A stretch of 47,885 nucleotides of DNA from an uncultured Alphaproteobacteria bacterium (GTDB lineage Bacteria > Pseudomonadota > Alphaproteobacteria > MPNO01 > UBA830). The stretch spans positions 1-47,885 of the forward strand of contig CAJWUK010000005.1 in the NCBI GenBank assembly GCA_913047365.1, read 5' to 3'. Shown in pieces: positions 25,694-35,611 of the stretch. The translations under genes and the position numbers were made by a program. The notes beneath the pieces were generated by a model. It saw only the letters and a program-made list of their open reading frames with translations, made no database searches and was not told the DNA's origin. How positions within the stretch are numbered: the stretch's first letter is position 1; every line of letters begins with the position of its first letter.

Positions 25694-26671
25694 TCAGGCA
25701 ATAGCCCTGAACGAGTCCTCGAAAAACCGGAGCCAGTTGCCGCCCATCACTTTTTCAACGTCTGTATCTGCAAATCCGAAGGTGCGCAGGCCGTCGGCGA
25801 TATTGCCGAAATCCAAATTCCCGCCGAACCAGGGCGGCATAGGCGGGAAGCCGGCGTCGCTGGCGGAACCTTCGCCGTAATCGATATCCTTAGTCCAACG
25901 GCCCACCCGCATCCATTCAACCACGCTGTCCGGCTGGTCCTGGCATAGATCGCTGCCAATCCCGATGTGATCGATGCCCATCAGATCGGCGGTCCGCGCC
26001 ACCATGGCGCAGAAACTTTCTAGCGTGCAGGCGGATTTGTCTTTCAGATGGTGGGGATAGACAGAAAATCCCAACATGCCGCCGCTGTCGCCCAGCACCT
26101 TCAGCACCTTGTCAGACTTGTTGCGCAGCGCCGGATGCCAAGACGCGGGGTTCGCGTGGGTAATGGCGATGGGACGGTCGGAAATCTCGATGGCTTCGAG
26201 GGTGGACCGTTCGCCCGAATGGCTCATATCGACGACCAGGCCGACCCTGTTCATTTCGGCAATAACCTGCCGGCCCATACGGGTGATGCCAGTATCGTTG
26301 TCTTCGTAGCAGCCGGTCGCGAGCAGGCTCTGGTTGTTATAGGAAAGCTGCATGAACCGGGCGCCGAGTTGATGGCAAATCTCGACGAGGCTGATATCGT
26401 CTTCGATTGGCGAACAATTCTGGAATCCGAAAATGATCGCCGTCTTTCCGGTAGCATGGGCCGAGCGCACATCCTCCGCCGTGCGCCCAGGCACGATCAG
26501 ATCTGGGAACCGTTCGAACATCCGGTTCCAGTCGGCGATGTTTTTGACCGTTTCGCGGAAATCCTCATGGTAGCAGATCGTGACATGGACGGCGGCGACA
26601 CCACCCGCGTGCATTTCGCGAAATATCTTTTCGGACCAGTTCGCGTACTGGCAGCCATCAATAATGATCAT
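25694..26671 (-). CDS. Membrane dipeptidase (M19)-family protein, atypical metal site
   Basis: A 325-residue TIM-barrel protein related to renal dipeptidase (M19). H151 in DMSHSG, H172 in ITHAN and the aspartate in IGIGSDL match conserved M19 positions. The first ligand pair, normally HxD near the N-terminus (DGHND), is replaced here by DGCQYA at 5-10, and the bridging glutamate position reads FQNCSP, apparently Q84. Only one classical metal site could therefore remain. Family members cleave dipeptides, D-Ala peptides or other amides; this subgroup's substrate is unknown. It converges on the dioxygenase cassette with 3 bases between stops and is divergent from a RidA gene. No signal peptide. 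Confidence 0.88.
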   Translation of the reverse strand: MIIIDGCQYANWSEKIFREMHAGGVAAVHVTICYHEDFRETVKNIADWNRMFERFPDLIVPGRTAEDVRSAHATGKTAIIFGFQNCSPIEDDISLVEICHQLGARFMQLSYNNQSLLATGCYEDNDTGITRMGRQVIAEMNRVGLVVDMSHSGERSTLEAIEISDRPIAITHANPASWHPALRNKSDKVLKVLGDSGGMLGFSVYPHHLKDKSACTLESFCAMVARTADLMGIDHIGIGSDLCQDQPDSVVEWMRVGRWTKDIDYGEGSASDAGFPPMPPWFGGNLDFGNIADGLRTFGFADTDVEKVMGGNWLRFFEDSFRAIA

Positions 26672-26760
26672 GGATGTCCCCGCATCGGTGTGACCCCCAG
26701 ACTATACGCAGGACACCGCCAACCCTGCTAGGGTAGGGCCAAAAAGGGAAGCAAGAAACG

Positions 26761-27237
26761 ATGACATCGACCAGCCACACCGAAGCTCGCCTTGCCGCCG
26801 CCGGATTACACCTGCCGGCGCGGGAAGGCCCGGCCTTTGACTACGACCCGTTCAAGGTGGACGGCGATGTTGTTTATCTGGCCGGCACGCTGGGTAAGGA
26901 AAAAGGCGCAGTTCAGAATCTTGGCCGGGTTGGTGTGGAGATCGCGGAAGAAGAAGCCGGACGACAGATGCAGCTATGCGGACTGCAGGCCCTGAACTGG
27001 CTGAAGGAAGCGGGCGACGGCGACCTGGATCGAATTTCAGGTGTCCTGCAACTAAAATGCTATGTCGCCTGCACGGCGGAGTTCGACGGCATCTCCCGCG
27101 TTGCCGACCACGCCTCGGGCGTTTTCATGGCGGCCTTCGGCGACGATGGCCGCCATCCCCGAAGCGTCCTCGGTATGATGCGCCTGCCTCAGAATGCACC
27201 GGTCATGATCGATTTGATTGCTGGAATAAAAAAATAG
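26761..27237 (+). CDS. RidA/YjgF/YER057c/UK114-family protein
   Basis: A 158-residue RidA-fold protein. These trimeric cytoplasmic proteins hydrolyse reactive enamines and imines made by PLP enzymes or act on related catabolic intermediates. R139 in HPRSVLGM sits at the position of the substrate-binding arginine, and VMIDLIAGI replaces the usual VEIEAIA, with Asp in place of Glu. It is longer than canonical RidA (about 128) by an N-terminal extension, as in the RidA-like group with EEAGRQMQLCGLQ. A lipocalin-like gene follows 10 bases later. A housekeeping RidA1 seems less likely than a pathway-specific member. Confidence 0.88.
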   Translation: MTSTSHTEARLAAAGLHLPAREGPAFDYDPFKVDGDVVYLAGTLGKEKGAVQNLGRVGVEIAEEEAGRQMQLCGLQALNWLKEAGDGDLDRISGVLQLKCYVACTAEFDGISRVADHASGVFMAAFGDDGRHPRSVLGMMRLPQNAPVMIDLIAGIKK

Positions 27238-27247
27238 GAGAAACCAT

Positions 27248-27691
27248 ATGGTCGCCGAACCGGACATCACCGGCACGTGGCTGCTTGTCGCCCGCGGCAA
27301 TGACGATCCCGACGACGAAAAGGTATCGATCGATCGATACGGAAACGACCCGCGGGGTATGGTCATTATCTCGCCCGACGGCTGGATGAATGCCTCACTA
27401 AGCCACGGCGACAGACCGCCGCTCACCGGCGACCCCGCCTGGCACACCGATGCGCCGGAGTCCGACCGGCTGACCGCGTTCGACACGTATATCTCCTACG
27501 GCGGGCAATGGCGGCTGGAAAACGACACCTTTATCACCAAAGTCGAATTCGCCCTGAATCCCGGCTGGGTGGGCGGCGAACAGAAACGTGGGGTCGAACT
27601 TCTGCCCGACGGCGGAATGAAACTGCTGCTGTCCCGCAAATGGCCAGACGGCCAGGTCGTCAACGCCTGGGTCCAGTGGCGCAGGGCCTGA
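27248..27691 (+). CDS. Lipocalin-like domain protein
   Basis: A 147-residue protein with the repeated-strand pattern of the lipocalin-like family: ITGTWLLVA at the N-terminus, then GMVIISPDGWMNASLS, FDTYISYGGQWRLENDTFI and the final VNAWVQWRRA. The ITGTW start is typical of calycins. There is no signal peptide, so it is probably cytoplasmic and may bind a small hydrophobic or aromatic ligand. The ribosome binding site AGGAGAA precedes the ATG at 27248. It lies 10 bases after the RidA-family gene and probably shares its transcript. Function unassigned. Confidence 0.8.
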   Translation: MVAEPDITGTWLLVARGNDDPDDEKVSIDRYGNDPRGMVIISPDGWMNASLSHGDRPPLTGDPAWHTDAPESDRLTAFDTYISYGGQWRLENDTFITKVEFALNPGWVGGEQKRGVELLPDGGMKLLLSRKWPDGQVVNAWVQWRRA

Positions 27692-27708
27692 AAGAGGCAA
27701 TTAGACCT

Positions 27709-28500
27709 TTAGTTTTTCAGTTTCCAGCCCCGGGCAAACGCCTGGTGACAAATCGTCCAGAGGATGACGTTAAGTCCGCCCACTACGACAACCCCGACCC
27801 ACAATGGTGCATCCGACGTTCCTATGAAACCGGCCCGGAACCCATCGATCATGTAGAAAAACGGATTTAGCTGCGCGACCGTTTGCCAGAACGCCGGCAA
27901 CCGGTCGATCGAATAGAAAGTGCCGGACAGGAACGACAGCGGCGTGATGACGAAATTCGTAATCGACGCCACATTGTCATACTTGTCAGCCCAGATTGCC
28001 GTAATCAACCCCAGCAGTGACAGCATCATCGACGCGCCAATGGCATGGAAGATCACAATCCATGGGTTGACGATTTCTATCGGCGTGAACAGCCACATGG
28101 CGGAGCCGACCAGCAACCCGACCAGTACACCGCGCGTCACACTGCCCGCGATGAAACCGAACGCCAGTTCCCCCGGTGTTAGGGGTGGCATCAGCAGGTC
28201 GACGATGCTTCCCTGAATTTTCAGAATCAGCATGGACGAAGACGTGTTCGCGAAGGAATTCTGGATGATGGCAAATACGATCAGACCAGGCGCCAGAAAC
28301 ACCTCGAACGTTACGTCCTTCACGGTTTCCACCGACCGCCCCAGCGCCAGGGAAAAGACCGCTAGAAACAGGAGCGTCGTTACTACGGGGGCGAACAATG
28401 TCTGGAACGCTACTTTCCAGAAACGTTGAACCTCTTTCTGATAGTGAGTCCAAAGGCCGATCCAGTTGACGCGGCCCATGGGTTGAACGGAGGCGGACAT
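27709..28500 (-). CDS. ABC-2 type transporter permease, no ATPase neighbour
   Basis: A 264-residue inner-membrane permease of the ABC-2 family (YadH/NodJ-like), with about six hydrophobic segments. The sequence NWIGLWTHYQKEVQRFWKV followed by APVVTTLLFLAVF is typical, as are the mid-protein LMPPLTPGELAFGF and the late FLSGTFYSIDRLP. Such permeases export polysaccharides, drugs or lipids together with an ABC ATPase. No ATPase gene is adjacent in this window, so the partner must be elsewhere. The ATG at 28500 is chosen because family sequence begins after it; a GTG at 28554 directly follows the upstream mscS stop and would add 18 residues. Confidence 0.85.
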   Translation of the reverse strand: MSASVQPMGRVNWIGLWTHYQKEVQRFWKVAFQTLFAPVVTTLLFLAVFSLALGRSVETVKDVTFEVFLAPGLIVFAIIQNSFANTSSSMLILKIQGSIVDLLMPPLTPGELAFGFIAGSVTRGVLVGLLVGSAMWLFTPIEIVNPWIVIFHAIGASMMLSLLGLITAIWADKYDNVASITNFVITPLSFLSGTFYSIDRLPAFWQTVAQLNPFFYMIDGFRAGFIGTSDAPLWVGVVVVGGLNVILWTICHQAFARGWKLKN

Positions 28501-28557
28501 TAGAGTTTTCTGCGAAAGCTTGTTGACGGCATCGACCCTGCGTGGGTTTACCACGAC

Positions 28558-30870
28558 TTATTCACCGTCGTCCGCGAAGTTATCGACATTGTCCGTATGC
28601 GCCGGGCCTTCCTTCTTTTCCGAAACGTCCCTGCCAGGTTTTTCCCGCGTATCGCGCACCTCTACATTACCAGGCGGCGCAATGCTGGGTTTGTCCTCGC
28701 CAAAATAGATCGTCTGGTGCGGGAACGGAATTTCGATGCCAAGCTCGTCGAATCTGCGTTTCATCCGGCGATTGTATTCGCGCCCCACTTCCCATTGTTT
28801 GATCGGTTTTGTGGTCAGCCGAGCCCGGATGATCACGGCAGAATCGGCAAATTTGTCGAGCCCCATGATTTCGATCGGCTTGTTGATGAGGGGGCCGTAA
28901 TATTCGTCTTCCTGCATTTCCGTACCCAGATCGCGCAGTACGTCGATCACCTCGTCCACGTCTTCGCGATAAGCGACGCCGACGTCGAACACATAGCGCG
29001 AGAAATCCTTGGTCTTATTCTCAACCATTTCCACCGAGGAGAACGGGATCATGTGTACATTGCCACCCAGATCGCGAAGCCGGAGGGTGCGGATGTTGAT
29101 TTCTTCCACGACGCCGGCCTTGTCGTTGACGCGGACGATGTCGCCGACGGCAAACTGATCCTCCGCCAGAATAAAAACGCCGGTAATTACGTCTTTCACC
29201 AGGGTCTGTGCCCCAAAACCTATGGCAAGGCCAATCACACCCGCGCCGGCCAGCAACGGCCCGATGTTCACGCCGATCTCAGACAGAACGATAAAGGAGA
29301 CGATCGTTACCACGACAATCAGAAGCGCCTTCCGCAACAGCGGGAGCAACGTTTTGGCACGGGCACTCAGATTGAAGTCGCCTTGCTCACCCCGGGCGAG
29401 GTAACGTTCGATGACGGACGACACCATTTCCCAGAAGACGACTGCGACCACGATGACGAACAGGCTGGAAATCGTGCTGCCCACTACGCGACGGCCAATA
29501 TCGGTGGCCAGCCAGCCGAAAGAATCGACACCCCACGCTTCAAGAATAGCGAAGACCGCGAGTACAGTGATGATCGTCGAAATGACGGTGTGCAAAATGC
29601 CGAAATATCTATTCGACCGGTTAGCGAGACCGGGATACTGGTCCATCACCTCCTGACGAACGCCGAAACCTTTTTTCACCGCGTGCCGCGATCCGATCAT
29701 CAGGATTTTCGCGGCGAACAGGATCACGATGCTGAGCGCGGTTGCCCGAAAGACAAATTCGAAACCGCCATCGACTTCCAGCGCCCAGACGATGTAAACG
29801 GCAACCACATAGATGACGGCGAGGACGTGCCAAATGTCCCCGAGCCGCCGCCGCAGGACGCGAAGCCCAACAAGGCCTGAGGTTTCGGATCCGCGAATCC
29901 ATCCGGCAACAACCCGCCGGTTCTGTAACAGGAAGATGATCAGCAGCAGGGCCGTCAGCAAGCCGACTATCTTTATCAGCCCCGAATAACCGCCCCGGGG
30001 CAGACCCAATAACAACGCGGCCTCCGCGAGGAAATACCCGTAGACGGTGACATTGGTCAGCCGCCTGATCCACAGGACGACATAGTTCGCTGTTTCGTCA
30101 CCAAGCCGGACGACCCGTAGATTGGTCGCCCGGGGCACGAAGAACATTCGCGCCGCCGCCATGATCGCCCGGGCGATTACGTTTGCGTTGACCAGGGAAA
30201 TGGCAACCAGACGGGTCACTTCGTCCGGTTCCAGCAACGGAAGGATGACATAGGCTGCGCCGGCAAACGCCGCAACCGGCACGATATCGATGACCGTCCG
30301 CGCGAACAGAAACGGTATACGCATCCATATCGAATCCCGTTCCCTGCCTTCGATCGACGTGCGTGTGCGTATAAGCAGTCGTCGTACGATCGCTTCGGCG
30401 ACCAGCCCCGCGGCCAGAACGATGAGAATTTTCCACAAAACGTCCAGCCAGAGACGTCGGTTGTCCGGAACAGACGACTGACGTTCGACCCATGCAATAA
30501 GTTTCGGCGCATCCAAAATTAAAGCGGCGCCTTTGACCAGTTCCTCGCTTACACGGTCAATCCGACCGGAGAGTGCTTCCACCACCCGTCCGCCGACACG
30601 TGCGGGGGACTTCTCAACTTTGTCAGCGGCTTCAGCAGTGCCGGCCTTTAACGTTTTCAACCGACCGACGAACCTGGTCCGGGCGTCCGGATCTTCCAGT
30701 GTTGAAATCAAATCTTCGACGTCGCCCGCTTTAAGCCCCGCTTCTTCCAGCGCCTTGGCTTCGGCATGCTGAGCCTTTAACGCCGCATTCGCCTGTGCGG
30801 ACGCAGGCTCAATACTTAGAAAGGCAAAAACTGCGAACAACGGCAGCAGAAAACGAAAACGAAATTTCAT
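28558..30870 (-). CDS. Large MscS-family mechanosensitive channel
   Basis: A 770-residue protein, much larger than E. coli MscS (286) and closer to YbiO/MscM-like channels. A signal peptide (FLSIEPASAQA at about 16-26) precedes a periplasmic helical region to about 140 and a series of helices. The channel core is near 530-720: the pore-lining AGAGVIGLAIGFGAQTLVKD, then the beta domain GDIVRVNDKAGVVEEINIRT. The C-terminus is hydrophilic (about 730-770). It opens under membrane tension to release solutes on osmotic downshock. The ATG at 30870 gives the clean signal peptide; the frame upstream lacks support. The gene is divergent from a flavoprotein. Confidence 0.9.
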   Translation of the reverse strand: MKFRFRFLLPLFAVFAFLSIEPASAQANAALKAQHAEAKALEEAGLKAGDVEDLISTLEDPDARTRFVGRLKTLKAGTAEAADKVEKSPARVGGRVVEALSGRIDRVSEELVKGAALILDAPKLIAWVERQSSVPDNRRLWLDVLWKILIVLAAGLVAEAIVRRLLIRTRTSIEGRERDSIWMRIPFLFARTVIDIVPVAAFAGAAYVILPLLEPDEVTRLVAISLVNANVIARAIMAAARMFFVPRATNLRVVRLGDETANYVVLWIRRLTNVTVYGYFLAEAALLLGLPRGGYSGLIKIVGLLTALLLIIFLLQNRRVVAGWIRGSETSGLVGLRVLRRRLGDIWHVLAVIYVVAVYIVWALEVDGGFEFVFRATALSIVILFAAKILMIGSRHAVKKGFGVRQEVMDQYPGLANRSNRYFGILHTVISTIITVLAVFAILEAWGVDSFGWLATDIGRRVVGSTISSLFVIVVAVVFWEMVSSVIERYLARGEQGDFNLSARAKTLLPLLRKALLIVVVTIVSFIVLSEIGVNIGPLLAGAGVIGLAIGFGAQTLVKDVITGVFILAEDQFAVGDIVRVNDKAGVVEEINIRTLRLRDLGGNVHMIPFSSVEMVENKTKDFSRYVFDVGVAYREDVDEVIDVLRDLGTEMQEDEYYGPLINKPIEIMGLDKFADSAVIIRARLTTKPIKQWEVGREYNRRMKRRFDELGIEIPFPHQTIYFGEDKPSIAPPGNVEVRDTREKPGRDVSEKKEGPAHTDNVDNFADDGE

Positions 30871-30944
30871 AGGGCAACGCGCGTGTCGTGGAGGTATTGT
30901 CTCGGCGGAGAACCTATCGCCTTGCGCCCGCAGTGTCACATTTT

Positions 30945-30972
30945 TTGAAACGCTCTGAGCGCAGGGTATGCT
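30945..30972 (+). promoter_or_regulatory. Likely promoter of the flavoprotein gene
   Basis: TTGAAA (30945-30950) and TATGCT (30967-30972) are 16 bases apart, placing the start of transcription shortly before the AGG ribosome binding site and ATG at 30993. Confidence 0.5.
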
Positions 30973-30992
30973 GCCTAAAAAGGTAAGTGTGT

Positions 30993-32480
30993 ATGGACAA
31001 GCCTGACAAAATTAATTGCGACGTTCTGGTAATCGGGGGCGGAGGTGCGGGCCTGGCGGCGGCGATAGAGGCGCGTGCAACTAGTGCGTATGTTGTTCTG
31101 GTCGAAAAAAACCCGGAACTGGGCGGTACCACCGCCTGGTCGATCGGCTCGTTCACGGCCACCCAAACACCCCAGCAGATTGCCGCCGGCATCGATGACA
31201 ATCCCGAGGCCCATTTCGAGGACATGCCTAAATTCGCCGGCAAGGATGCGGACCGGGACAACCCGGTCCTCCGCCGGTTGTTCGTCGACAACGCGAATGA
31301 CACCCTGCAATGGCTGATGTCCCTGGGCGTCGAATTCTTTGGTCCAATGCCCGAGCCGCCCCATACTAGGCCACGCATGCACAATGTATTGCCCAATTCC
31401 CGGGCCTATATCCGTCTGCTGAGAGAACACGCCCGTAAGATTGGTGTCGACATTCGCTGCAATGTCCGTGCCCGACGTTTTTCGCTGGAGGGGGACCGGG
31501 TAACCGGGATCGACGCGGATGGGCCGGAAGGGCCAATCGGTATTGCGGCAACGGCCACGGTGCTGGCCAGCGGAGATTACGCGGCGAATGCGGATCTGAA
31601 GGCCAAATACATCTCCGAAGCGGTATCACGTGTCGATGCCATGAACCCCACTGCCACCGGGGACGGGCACACTATGGCGTTTCCTCTTGGTGCGAAGGTT
31701 TTGAACGGCGACGTGTTATCGGGGCCCAATCTGCGGTTCGTTCCCCCGCCGAAGGAAACAATCGACCGCCGCCTACCGCCATCGCGGATCGCCACCAAAA
31801 TAATGAAATTTGGCTTAACCTATGCACCCGGATGGTTGTTGCGACCCTTCGTGCTTCGCTTCACCACGACGTCCATGGCGCCGGAACTGGACTTTTTCCG
31901 CAACGGAGCGCTGCTGGTCGATAAAACGGGTCAGCGGATCGATGCCCCTGCTCAGGAACTGGGCCTTCGCACCGCGGAACGGCCCGACAAAATCGGCTAC
32001 GTCATTCTCGATGCCAAGCTGGCGCAACGTTACTCGAAGTGGCCGGACTTCATCGCTACCGCGCCAGGCGTTGCCTATGCCTATCTGGCCGATTTTCGCA
32101 AAACCCGCCCGGATCTGTTTCGCCGCACCGATACCATCGAAGACCTGGCCAGCATGCTAGGCATGGAAACCAAAACGCTTCGCCGGTCGGTGGATCAGCA
32201 CAACGGGTTGAGAGAGGACGGCGGGCTAACCGACGGTCCGTTCTTTTCACTGGGCCCGGCTAAGAGCTACATCGTGCTGACCGACGGCGGCCTTGCCGTG
32301 GACGAGAACCTGCGGTTGCTCGGTCATGGTGATACACCTGTTCCCGGCCTGTGGGCGGCCGGATCGGCCGGGCAGGGCGGACTGTTGCTGAAAGGCCACG
32401 GACATCACATTGGCTGGGCCTTCACGTCGGGGCGCATCGCGGGCCGTAACGCGGCTGCATCTTTAGGTCGCAACGGTTGA
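30993..32480 (+). CDS. FAD-dependent oxidoreductase (fumarate reductase/ketosteroid dehydrogenase-like)
   Basis: A 495-residue flavoprotein of the FAD_binding_2 group. The dinucleotide-binding motif [10 protein letters not shown] lies near 14-23, followed by [16 protein letters not shown], which holds the FAD. The C-terminal [22 protein letters not shown] is the second FAD-contact region. Members include fumarate reductases, 3-ketosteroid dehydrogenases and tricarballylate dehydrogenases; none can be chosen here. The ATG at 30993 is preferred to the GTG at 30987 because of the distance from AGG at 30981-30983. fhs follows after 61 bases on the same strand. Confidence 0.88.
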   Translation: MDKPDKINCDVLVIGGGGAGLAAAIEARATSAYVVLVEKNPELGGTTAWSIGSFTATQTPQQIAAGIDDNPEAHFEDMPKFAGKDADRDNPVLRRLFVDNANDTLQWLMSLGVEFFGPMPEPPHTRPRMHNVLPNSRAYIRLLREHARKIGVDIRCNVRARRFSLEGDRVTGIDADGPEGPIGIAATATVLASGDYAANADLKAKYISEAVSRVDAMNPTATGDGHTMAFPLGAKVLNGDVLSGPNLRFVPPPKETIDRRLPPSRIATKIMKFGLTYAPGWLLRPFVLRFTTTSMAPELDFFRNGALLVDKTGQRIDAPAQELGLRTAERPDKIGYVILDAKLAQRYSKWPDFIATAPGVAYAYLADFRKTRPDLFRRTDTIEDLASMLGMETKTLRRSVDQHNGLREDGGLTDGPFFSLGPAKSYIVLTDGGLAVDENLRLLGHGDTPVPGLWAAGSAGQGGLLLKGHGHHIGWAFTSGRIAGRNAAASLGRNG

Positions 32481-32541
32481 TGATTCCAGCGCCACAGGCC
32501 TAGGTTTCAGGGTCTTAGTCTTAGCAGCGGATAACCTAACT

Positions 32542-34221
32542 ATGGCCGACCAAGGTTCCGACATCGAAATCGCGCGTGCCGCGACCCTGCAACCGATTAC
32601 TGAGATCGGGACCAAGCTGGATATTCCGGCCGATGCCCTGCATCTTTACGGGGCCAACAAGGCCAAGATCGATTACGAATTTCTGAACGACATTGCGGAA
32701 CGGCCCCGCGGCAAACTGATCCTTGTCACCGCGATCACGCCGACACCAGCAGGCGAAGGCAAGACAACGACGACGGTGGGGCTCGGCGACGGGTTGAACC
32801 GGATCGGCAAGAACGCGATGATCTGCATTCGAGAACCGTCCCTTGGCCCCTGCTTCGGCCTGAAGGGTGGAGCGGCGGGCGGGGGATACGCGCAGGTGGT
32901 GCCCATGGAAGACATCAACCTGCATTTTACCGGCGACATGCACGCCATCGGTGCTGCTCACAATCTCCTGTCGGCAATGATCGACAACCACATGTACTGG
33001 GACAACAACCTGCGCATGGATTCACGCCGAGTGTCCTGGCGGCGTGTGGTCGATATCAATGACCGCGCCCTGCGAGATATCTCGGTGGGCCTGGGCGGCA
33101 TTGCCAACGGCTTTGCCCGGGAAACCGGGTTCGACATTACCGTGGCATCAGAAATCATGGCGATATTCTGCCTGGCGACATCGCTGGAGGACCTGGAACG
33201 GCGGATCGGCAATATCGTGGTCGGCCAGACCCGAAAACGGGAAAATATCACCGCCGGACAACTGGAAGCCGACGGCGCCATGGCAGTACTGCTGAAAGAC
33301 GCCCTGATGCCAAACCTTGTACAGACGCTGGAAAACAACCCTGCCTTCGTCCATGGCGGGCCGTTCGCCAACATCGCCCATGGCTGCAATACCGTGATGG
33401 CGACCGAAGCCGCCTTACGTCTGTCGGATTATGTGGTGACGGAGGCTGGTTTCGGGGCCGATCTGGGGGCGGAGAAATTCTTCGACATCAAGTGCCGAAA
33501 GGCCGGGCTCGCCCCCGATGCCGCCGTCATCGTCGCCACCGTGCGTGCCCTGAAAATGCATGGCGGTGTTGCCCGGGACGACCTAGGAACGGAAAATGTC
33601 GGCGCGGTGAGAGAAGGCCTTTCCAACCTGAAGCGTCACATCGAAAACATCAAAAAATTTGGCATCGCCCCTGTGGTCGCCATCAACCGTTTCATCACCG
33701 ACACCGATGCGGAAATCATGGCCATCGCAGAAGCCGCCGGCGAAACGGGCGCGGAGACAGTGGAGTGCACCCATTGGGCGGATGGCTCCGCCGGTACAGA
33801 GGCGCTGGCGCACAAGGTGGTCGAGATCGCGGATAGCGGCACATCTAATTTTGCGCCGATCTATCCGGACGGGATGGGCCTGTTCGACAAGATCAACGCC
33901 GTCGCCAAAGAGGTCTATCGCGCGTCGGAAGCTACCGCGAACAAGAACCTGCAGGACCAGTTGAAACGATGGGAAGACGATGGGTATGGAGATCTTCCCG
34001 TCTGCATGGCGAAAACCCAATACAGCTTTTCCACCAACCCGGACCTGAAAGGCGCGCCGGTCGATCACACCGTGCCCGTCCGTCAGGTACGACTGTCCGC
34101 AGGCGCCGAGTTCGTCGTCGCCATCTGCGGCGACATCATGACCATGCCGGGCCTGCCCCGCGTGCCCGCTGCGAATTCGATCCGTTTGGGTGACGGCGGT
34201 CGGGTGGAAGGTTTGTTCTGA
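32542..34221 (+). CDS. fhs: Formate-tetrahydrofolate ligase
   Basis: A 559-residue FTHFS, very close to the usual 555-560. It joins formate to tetrahydrofolate with ATP to give 10-formyl-THF. The ATP loop [13 protein letters not shown] is near 66-78, with [34 protein letters not shown] and [16 protein letters not shown] all conserved. In heterotrophs it recovers one-carbon units from formate for purines and serine. The nearby Rieske O- or N-demethylase-like genes would produce formaldehyde or formate, so a supply link is plausible, but it is inference. No folD or fchA sits next to it. Confidence 0.97.
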   Translation: MADQGSDIEIARAATLQPITEIGTKLDIPADALHLYGANKAKIDYEFLNDIAERPRGKLILVTAITPTPAGEGKTTTTVGLGDGLNRIGKNAMICIREPSLGPCFGLKGGAAGGGYAQVVPMEDINLHFTGDMHAIGAAHNLLSAMIDNHMYWDNNLRMDSRRVSWRRVVDINDRALRDISVGLGGIANGFARETGFDITVASEIMAIFCLATSLEDLERRIGNIVVGQTRKRENITAGQLEADGAMAVLLKDALMPNLVQTLENNPAFVHGGPFANIAHGCNTVMATEAALRLSDYVVTEAGFGADLGAEKFFDIKCRKAGLAPDAAVIVATVRALKMHGGVARDDLGTENVGAVREGLSNLKRHIENIKKFGIAPVVAINRFITDTDAEIMAIAEAAGETGAETVECTHWADGSAGTEALAHKVVEIADSGTSNFAPIYPDGMGLFDKINAVAKEVYRASEATANKNLQDQLKRWEDDGYGDLPVCMAKTQYSFSTNPDLKGAPVDHTVPVRQVRLSAGAEFVVAICGDIMTMPGLPRVPAANSIRLGDGGRVEGLF

Positions 34222-34329
34222 CGGTTACTTCCGGCACACGGCGAAATGAGACTGTCAGGAAAGGGACCCGACGCCAAATGACCTGAAAGCCCCATTCCCC
34301 GGCGTGGTCAAATACCCTAAACCCTCCTT

Positions 34330-35580
34330 ATGGCTATAGCCCCTAACGCAACCGACGACAACGTCGCGGAGCCGCCGCATCCCTATCGCTGGGCGATGCT
34401 GTGGGGCGTCTGGCTGCTGTATTTTGCGTTTGCGCTCGCGATCGCGTCGATGGCGCCCCTGGTCTATAAACTGATGGCAGATCTGAACATGCACCGGGGC
34501 GAAATGGGCACGGTGCTGGCGGCGTGGCAGCTTACCTATATCTTCTGCTCGGTGCCCTGCGGCGGATTGCTCGACCGGTTCGGTCCCCGGCGGATGATGT
34601 TCGTCTCCGTGCTTGTGATTGCCGCCTCCGTCGCCCTTCGGGGAATCGCATCCGACTACGTCACCCTTTTGCTGGCGGTGATGGTGTTCGGACTTGGCGG
34701 TCCGCTGATTTCGTCCGGTGCGCCGAAGGTGGTCAGCCTTTGGTTTACCGGCAAGGAGCGCGGACTTGCCATGGGCATCTATTTCACAGGAAATGCGACC
34801 GGCGGCATCGTTGCCGTGGCGCTGACCAACAGCGTGTTTCTGCCCGCCGTCGGCGGCGACTGGCGCGACCTGATGAGCGTGTTCGCCCTGTTCGTCATTG
34901 CCATCGGCGTAGTCTGGATGGCGATCAGCGCACATCCCGCAAGCCGCGACATGGAGGCGAAACTGTCGGCTGAGGTAAAGCGGCGGTCGCGTGACGTTTT
35001 TCTGGAATTGGTATGCGATCCCGTGGTGCGGCTGGTCCTGCTAATGGGGCTGTTCATTCTGTTTTTCAATCACGGCATGAACCACTGGCTGCCGGATCTG
35101 CTACGGTCCTATGGAATGACACCGTCGGAGGCCGGCTACTGGGCGGCGATCCCGACCCTCTTCGGTATGGTGGCGTCGCTGTCGTTGCCGCGCATGGCGA
35201 CACCCGACAAACGCTTTGCTATTTTGCTAGGCCTTTTTTTGTGTGCTGCGGCAGCTACATTGATGGTTTGGTCGGCGTCGGGGCCGTTGCTCGCCATCGG
35301 ACTGGTATTACAGGGCATGTGCCGCGGCGCGATGACATCCATTTCCATCTTACTGCTGATTGAAAGCGGTGACGGCAATACTAGTCGCGTCGGCGCAGCC
35401 AGCGGGCTATATTTTTCAGTCGGCGAGGTTGGTGGCGTGCTGGGGCCGATGTCGATGGGCGCACTTGCCCATACGACCGGCGATTTCGACGCCTCGCTGT
35501 TCATGATGTTCGGCGTTGCGTGTCTGTTGATGCTGATATTGTTCCGTCTGCGGACGGTGCAGGGGCGCATCGCAACGTGA
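34330..35580 (+). CDS. MFS transporter
   Basis: A 416-residue major facilitator superfamily protein with about twelve helices. The cytoplasmic loop after helix 2 carries GGLLDRFGPRRMM, the diagnostic MFS motif A, and RGIASDYVTLL and GAPKVVSLWF follow in the N-terminal half. The second half has GLYFSVGEVGGVLGPMSMG. Substrate cannot be read; the architecture fits a small-molecule or organic-acid transporter. There is no good ribosome binding site at the ATG (34330), so the exact start is less certain. An SDR gene begins 31 bases downstream and is probably co-transcribed. Confidence 0.88.
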   Translation: MAIAPNATDDNVAEPPHPYRWAMLWGVWLLYFAFALAIASMAPLVYKLMADLNMHRGEMGTVLAAWQLTYIFCSVPCGGLLDRFGPRRMMFVSVLVIAASVALRGIASDYVTLLLAVMVFGLGGPLISSGAPKVVSLWFTGKERGLAMGIYFTGNATGGIVAVALTNSVFLPAVGGDWRDLMSVFALFVIAIGVVWMAISAHPASRDMEAKLSAEVKRRSRDVFLELVCDPVVRLVLLMGLFILFFNHGMNHWLPDLLRSYGMTPSEAGYWAAIPTLFGMVASLSLPRMATPDKRFAILLGLFLCAAAATLMVWSASGPLLAIGLVLQGMCRGAMTSISILLLIESGDGNTSRVGAASGLYFSVGEVGGVLGPMSMGALAHTTGDFDASLFMMFGVACLLMLILFRLRTVQGRIAT

Positions 35581-35611
35581 TAGGTTGACCACAATAAAGG
35601 GGAGAAACAGC

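Noticed and set aside
28597-29880. 427-codon open frame opposite to the MscS gene
   Set aside because: It is antisense to a strongly supported membrane channel gene, has no ribosome binding site or family pattern and reflects codon bias of the real gene.
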